Shown: positions 60,422-64,000 of the stretch, in pieces
Position numbering within the stretch: the first letter of the stretch is position 1
Layout: each line of letters starts with the position of its first letter
From: Ochrobactrum vermis
GTDB taxonomy: Bacteria > Pseudomonadota > Alphaproteobacteria > Rhizobiales > Rhizobiaceae
Direction: 5' to 3'
DNA: 64,000 bases
Assembly (NCBI RefSeq): GCF_002975205.1
Contig: NZ_PCOC01000002.1
Location: 558,001-622,000, forward strand
The notes under the pieces: model-generated
What the model was told of the DNA's origin: nothing
The model's input: only the letters and a program-made list of their open reading frames with translations
Databases searched by the model: none
Translations under genes and position numbers: made by a program

Positions 60422-62512
60422 GTGCAGCAGGCAGCGGCTAAACCCTTCATGAAAAGCGGATTTCTGACTGGCAGCGATATGGGGCTGGCGGTTGGAATCA
60501 TCATCATCCTGACGGTGCTTTTCCTGCCTGTGCCGGCAGTCGTTCTGGATATCGGTCTGGCGTTCTCGATCGCCTTTTCAGTCCTGATCCTGATGGTTTC
60601 GCTCTGGATCCAGCGCCCGCTGGATTTTTCCGCGTTCCCGACGGTGCTGCTGATCGCCACCATGATGCGATTGTCGCTGAATATCGCGACGACACGCGTG
60701 ATTCTCACCCATGGCAACGAAGGTTATCTCGCTGCCGGTCATGTGATCCATGGCTTCTCGCAATTCGTGATGGGCGGCGACTTCGTCATCGGTCTGGTGG
60801 TTTTCTGCATTCTCATCATCGTCAATTTCCTGGTCATCACCAAGGGTGCGACGCGTATCGCGGAAGTGGGCGCGCGCTTCACCCTCGACGCCATCCCCGG
60901 CAAGCAGATGGCCATCGATGCCGATTTGTCATCCGGTCTTATCGATGAAAAGGAAGCGCAGAACCGCCGTCGCGAACTGGAAGAGGAAAGTTCCTTCTTC
61001 GGCTCCATGGACGGTGCGTCGAAATTCGTGCGCGGTGACGCGATTGCGGGCCTCATCATCACCGCCGTCAATATTTTCGGCGGGATCATCATCGGTGCCA
61101 CGCGCCACGATATGGATATTGCGCACGCAGCCGATGTCTTCACCAAATTGTCGGTCGGCGACGGTCTGGTCACGCAGATTCCGGCCCTGATCGTTTCGCT
61201 CGCCGCCGGTCTTCTGGTGTCGAAGGGCGGCACACGCGGTTCTGCCGATCAGGCGATTTTCGGCCAGCTCGGCGCCTATCCGAAGGCGCTTCTGGTCGCG
61301 GCGATGCTGCTCTTCGTTCTGGGCATCATGCCGGGCCTGCCAGCCTTCCCGTTCTTCATGTTGGGTGGCGCAATGGCCTTCATCGGCATTGCGGTGCCGC
61401 GTCGTCAGGCCCGCCAGCGCGAGGCGGAAGCTTCGGAAGCGGGCAAGAAGCAGCGCGAAGCGGAAGAGCAGGAGCGCAACTCGGTCAAGGCATCGCTGGA
61501 AACAAACCAGATCGAGCTTTGCCTCGGCAAGCAGCTCTCTGCCCGCCTGATCGCTTCGCAGCAGGAACTGGCGCACCGTGTCAACAAGATGCGCCGCAAA
61601 TTTGCGCAGGAATACGGTTTCGTCATCCCCGAAATCAAGGTGACGGACGACATCGCGATTCCACCAAAAAGCTACCGTATTAAAATCCACGGCACGGCTG
61701 TTGCCAGCCACGAGTTGCGCGTGGGTGAAACGCTGGTTGTGCTTGGCGAACGTCAGATCCCGTCCATTCCGGGCGAGGAAGTGCGCGAACCGGCCTTCGG
61801 TATGCGCGCCTATTCCGTGCCGGAAACCTTTGCGTCCGATCTGCGCCGCGACGGCTATATGACTGTCGATAATCTCTCGGTCCTGCTGACGCATTTGAGC
61901 GAAATCGTCCGCAACAATCTGGCCCAGTTGCTTTCCTACAAGGATATGCGCATTCTGCTGGACCGTCTCGGCTCCGAATATCGCAAGCTTCTGGAAGATA
62001 TCTGCCCGTCGCATATTTCCTATTCAGGCCTGCAGGCGGTGCTGAAGCTGCTGCTCGCTGAACGCATCTCCATTCGCAACCTGCATCTGATTCTTGAAGC
62101 CATTGCGGAAATCGCGCCGCTGGTGCGTCGTCCGGAAATGATCGTGGAGCACGTCCGCATGCGCATGGCGCAGCAGATTTGCGGCGATCTTTCCGACAAT
62201 GGCGTGCTGAACGTGCTGCGTCTCGGCAATCGCTGGGATCTGGTCTTTCATCAGAGCCTCAAGCGCGACGCCAAGGGTGAGATCGTCGAGTTCGATATCG
62301 ATCCACGCCTGCTGGAACAGTTCGGCACGGAAGCGTCCACGGTCATCCGCAAGCATTTCGATAATGGCGAACGTTTCGTACTGGTTTCCTCACCTGAAGC
62401 GCGACCTTACATCCGCATGATTATCGAACGCCTGTTTGCCACCTTGCCGGTGCTGTCGCATGTCGAAATCGCCCGTGGTGTGGAGGTGAAATCACTCGGC
62501 GCGATTTCGTAA
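60422..62512 (+). CDS. flhA: flagellar export gate protein FlhA
   Basis: The 696-residue export-gate protein has about eight N-terminal helices (residues 18-320), the FHIPEP-family loop with [20 protein letters not shown] and [17 protein letters not shown], and a large cytoplasmic domain (about 350-696) that docks export substrates and chaperones. GTG 60422 follows AGGAGA; ATG 60449 is an alternative. The gene is full length, unlike pseudogene forms known in some non-motile relatives. Confidence 0.96.
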   Translation: MQQAAAKPFMKSGFLTGSDMGLAVGIIIILTVLFLPVPAVVLDIGLAFSIAFSVLILMVSLWIQRPLDFSAFPTVLLIATMMRLSLNIATTRVILTHGNEGYLAAGHVIHGFSQFVMGGDFVIGLVVFCILIIVNFLVITKGATRIAEVGARFTLDAIPGKQMAIDADLSSGLIDEKEAQNRRRELEEESSFFGSMDGASKFVRGDAIAGLIITAVNIFGGIIIGATRHDMDIAHAADVFTKLSVGDGLVTQIPALIVSLAAGLLVSKGGTRGSADQAIFGQLGAYPKALLVAAMLLFVLGIMPGLPAFPFFMLGGAMAFIGIAVPRRQARQREAEASEAGKKQREAEEQERNSVKASLETNQIELCLGKQLSARLIASQQELAHRVNKMRRKFAQEYGFVIPEIKVTDDIAIPPKSYRIKIHGTAVASHELRVGETLVVLGERQIPSIPGEEVREPAFGMRAYSVPETFASDLRRDGYMTVDNLSVLLTHLSEIVRNNLAQLLSYKDMRILLDRLGSEYRKLLEDICPSHISYSGLQAVLKLLLAERISIRNLHLILEAIAEIAPLVRRPEMIVEHVRMRMAQQICGDLSDNGVLNVLRLGNRWDLVFHQSLKRDAKGEIVEFDIDPRLLEQFGTEASTVIRKHFDNGERFVLVSSPEARPYIRMIIERLFATLPVLSHVEIARGVEVKSLGAIS

Positions 62513-62519
62513 CTCTAAG

Positions 62520-62576
62520 ATCCTTCGAGACGGTTCCCTTCACTGCGCTCAGGGCACCTCCTCAGGATGAGGGGAT
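62520..62576. repeat. dispersed repeat between flhA and fliR
   Basis: The sequence with CCTTCGAGACGG and CCTCCTCAGGATGAGG, joined through TTCACTGCGCTCAGGGCA, is a pattern seen repeatedly in alphaproteobacterial intergenic DNA. It fills most of the gap between two genes that otherwise read in the same direction. Confidence 0.55.
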
Positions 62577-62618
62577 TAGGAGGACGGGTAAATGATTCAT
62601 ATGCGGAAAGGGGTCTGA

Positions 62619-63386
62619 GTGCCGATTGCGCAACTGCCGCTCAACGACATCATATTGGCAGCCGTTCTGGCTTTCTGCCGCGTCGGCGCGTGTCTCATGC
62701 TGATGCCGGGGCTTTCGAGCGCGCGCATTCCGTTGCAGGTCAGGCTGTATATAGCGCTGGCCTGTTCATTTGCGGTCCTGCCGCTGGTGCTGCAGCGTAT
62801 CGTTACTGTTGTCGATGCCGGGCAACCGTGGACCCTGTTTCGCCTGATGGCGAGCGAAATGTTTGTCGGCGCGGTTATCGGCATTCTGGCGCATATTTAT
62901 TTCTGGGCGCTGCAATTCATGGCTAACACGATGGCAATGGCCATTGGCTATAGCGGCTCGCCAGCCGATGCCATCACGGAAAGCGAGCCGCAGGCGACAC
63001 TTGCCACCATCGTCACCTTTAGCGCGCTGTTCCTGTTCTTTATTACCGACATGCATCTGGAAATATTCCGGGCGCTGCTCAATTCCTATGTGGCCATCCC
63101 GGTTGACGGGCAGTTCCGGCCCGATGCGGCGATGATCGATTTCACCGATGCGCTTTCGGCAGCCTTTCTGGCAACGCTGCGTATTGCGGCGCCGTTCATC
63201 GTCTTTGCGATTCTCGTCAATTTCGCCATCGGCCTGGTGAACAAGCTGACGCCGACGATACCGGTTTACTTCGTGTCGATGCCGTTCGTACTGGGGGGAG
63301 GGCTGCTGGTTGTCTATTTCATCCTGCCGGAACTCCTGCGTTTCTTCACCGATGAAACTGCGATGCAGTTGCGCGCGCTATTTTAA
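62619..63386 (+). CDS. fliR: flagellar export gate protein FliR
   Basis: The 255-residue membrane protein has six predicted helices and FliR motifs RVGACLMLMPGLSSARIPLQ and NFAIGLVNKLTPTIPVYFVS. It forms the export pore with FliP and FliQ. GTG 62619 follows AAGGGG by six bases. The coiled-coil gene downstream starts eight bases after its stop. Confidence 0.95.
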   Translation: MPIAQLPLNDIILAAVLAFCRVGACLMLMPGLSSARIPLQVRLYIALACSFAVLPLVLQRIVTVVDAGQPWTLFRLMASEMFVGAVIGILAHIYFWALQFMANTMAMAIGYSGSPADAITESEPQATLATIVTFSALFLFFITDMHLEIFRALLNSYVAIPVDGQFRPDAAMIDFTDALSAAFLATLRIAAPFIVFAILVNFAIGLVNKLTPTIPVYFVSMPFVLGGGLLVVYFILPELLRFFTDETAMQLRALF

Positions 63387-63394
63387 GGGTGGCC

Positions 63395-63796
63395 ATGACG
63401 AACCCGCGCAATCTCAAGAAACTCATTGAACTGCAAAAGCTCGGCAGCGCCCGGCTGGAGCAGGCTCTTGCCGCAGCCAATGCACGCAAGAGCGCGCTGG
63501 ATGAAGAACGCGAGGCGCTCATCGCCATGCAGGATCGCCGCTATGACGGCGATGCGCTCAATATCGATCCGTCACTGCTTATCAAGCGCCTTGGAGCCAA
63601 TGCCGCCGAATCGCAACATCTCGAACAGCGTCTCGAATCACAACGCAAGGCACTTCTGCAGGAACAGAGGCGGGTCGAATTGCTGGAAGATCGTCTGACG
63701 GATGCCGAAAATGATCGCGAACGGCGCGAACTTTCCAACCTGATCGAAGAGTTTATTAGCCGGAGAACGACAAACGGGCCGCAAAACCCCGACTGA
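63395..63796 (+). CDS. FliJ-like coiled-coil protein, candidate export chaperone
   Basis: The 133-residue protein is almost entirely helical with charged heptads (KLIELQKLGSARLEQALAAA, RLESQRKALLQEQRRVELLE) and no signal or membrane helix. ATG 63395 follows AAGGG by five bases. FliJ, a short coiled-coil export cofactor, is not otherwise found here, and length, fold and position at the end of the flagellar region fit it. Sequence similarity is too weak for a firm name. Confidence 0.6.
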   Translation: MTNPRNLKKLIELQKLGSARLEQALAAANARKSALDEEREALIAMQDRRYDGDALNIDPSLLIKRLGANAAESQHLEQRLESQRKALLQEQRRVELLEDRLTDAENDRERRELSNLIEEFISRRTTNGPQNPD

Positions 63797-63866
63797 GCGC
63801 AAGATCGAGGCTGAACGCACGCACAAGTTTCAGTCAAGTTTGACCCATTATGGTGCAAGTAACAAA

Positions 63867-63910
63867 GCGCATCCCAAAAAGTGCGAAGCGGCTTTTTGGA
63901 CAAGATGCGC
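63867..63910. repeat. palindromic repeat with terminator-like stem, copy A
   Basis: GCGCATC (63867-63873) and GATGCGC (63904-63910) enclose CCCAAAAAG-TGCGAAGCGG-CTTTTTGG. The inner A-run and T-run could terminate transcription of the fliR operon. It is the same family as other GCGAAGCGG-core repeats in the window. Confidence 0.65.
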
Positions 63911-63925
63911 GACAAGACGATCAGA

Positions 63926-63970
63926 GTGCATCCCAAAAAATGCGAAGCGGTTTTTGGGGGCGAGATGCGC
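63926..63970. repeat. palindromic repeat, copy B, tandem to copy A
   Basis: A second copy, about 60 bases from the first, has TGCATCCC-AAAAAA, the GCGAAGCGG core, TTTTTGGGG and GATGCGC. The tandem arrangement suggests local duplication. The last 30 bases of the window show nothing else. Confidence 0.6.
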
Positions 63971-64000
63971 GACAAAACTAAACGTTAGAGCGTCGATCTG

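Noticed and set aside
60929..62014. Leftward open frame of 361 codons opposite flhA
   Set aside because: Antisense to conserved FlhA regions and without motifs.
1..64000. CRISPR array, insertion sequence, prophage or tRNA genes
   Set aside because: No regularly spaced repeats, transposase, integrase or phage proteins were seen, and no cloverleaf-like sequence was noticed by eye.

Overview
The window looks like part of the second chromosome of a motile Brucella/Ochrobactrum-group alphaproteobacterium (Rhizobiales). Three things point there. A LuxR regulator matches Brucella VjbR closely, including Asp82. An OmpR-type FtcR/Rem flagellar regulator lies inside a rhizobial-style flagellar locus with motC, motE, flaF and flbT. 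Intergenic gaps carry small palindromic repeats with the GCGAAGCGG core typical of these genomes. All flagellar genes appear intact, which suits a motile Ochrobactrum-like strain better than a classical Brucella with decayed flagellar genes. That species-level view is inference.

Layout. 0-7.3 kb holds mixed metabolic genes: two GNAT acetyltransferases, a small membrane protein, a DUF1007 plus NicO-type metal transporter pair, a LysR regulator with an amidase, and a PLP-dependent ornithine decarboxylase behind a long leader that probably contains the alphaproteobacterial speF RNA element. 7.3-18.4 kb is a surface-polysaccharide locus: Wzz/ExoP-like co-polymerase, Wzx-like flippase, a DUF6492 protein, a WecG/TagA glycosyltransferase, GT4 and GT2 glycosyltransferases, an O-antigen ligase/polymerase-like protein and two Gfo/Idh/MocA oxidoreductases. 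18.4-25 kb has a MOSC protein, gnd and a four-gene ABC importer. 25-29.2 kb is an EmrAB-type efflux pair with a divergent TetR regulator and two copies of a palindromic operator.

29.4-63.8 kb is the motility region. vjbR stands first. A leftward operon follows: motA-fliM-orf-fliN-fliG-flhB-orf. Rightward are DUF1217-flgF-fliI-orf, then flgB-flgC-fliE-flgG-flgA-flgI-motE-flgH-fliL-fliP, the flagellin gene fliC, fliF-orf(FliH-like)-motB-motC-fliK-lytic transglycosylase, ftcR, flgE, flgK-flgL-flaF-flbT-flgD-fliQ, flhA and fliR-orf(FliJ-like). Together these encode the basal body, export gate, hook, filament, stator, and two regulatory layers: VjbR and FtcR transcriptionally, FlaF/FlbT on flagellin expression. 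No chemotaxis genes, fliD, fliS, fliA or flagellar rpoN are present.

The least explained items are five uncharacterised proteins embedded and translationally coupled in the flagellar operons (some plausibly filling the missing FliH, FliJ and FliO slots), a branched inverted-repeat leader before fliC sharing a 9-base motif with the flaF leader, an out-of-frame overlap of fliK with a transglycosylase signal peptide, twin operators at the efflux locus, and mosaic intergenic repeats, one of which supplies the stop codon of the O-antigen ligase gene. No tRNA, rRNA, CRISPR array, transposase or phage gene was seen.
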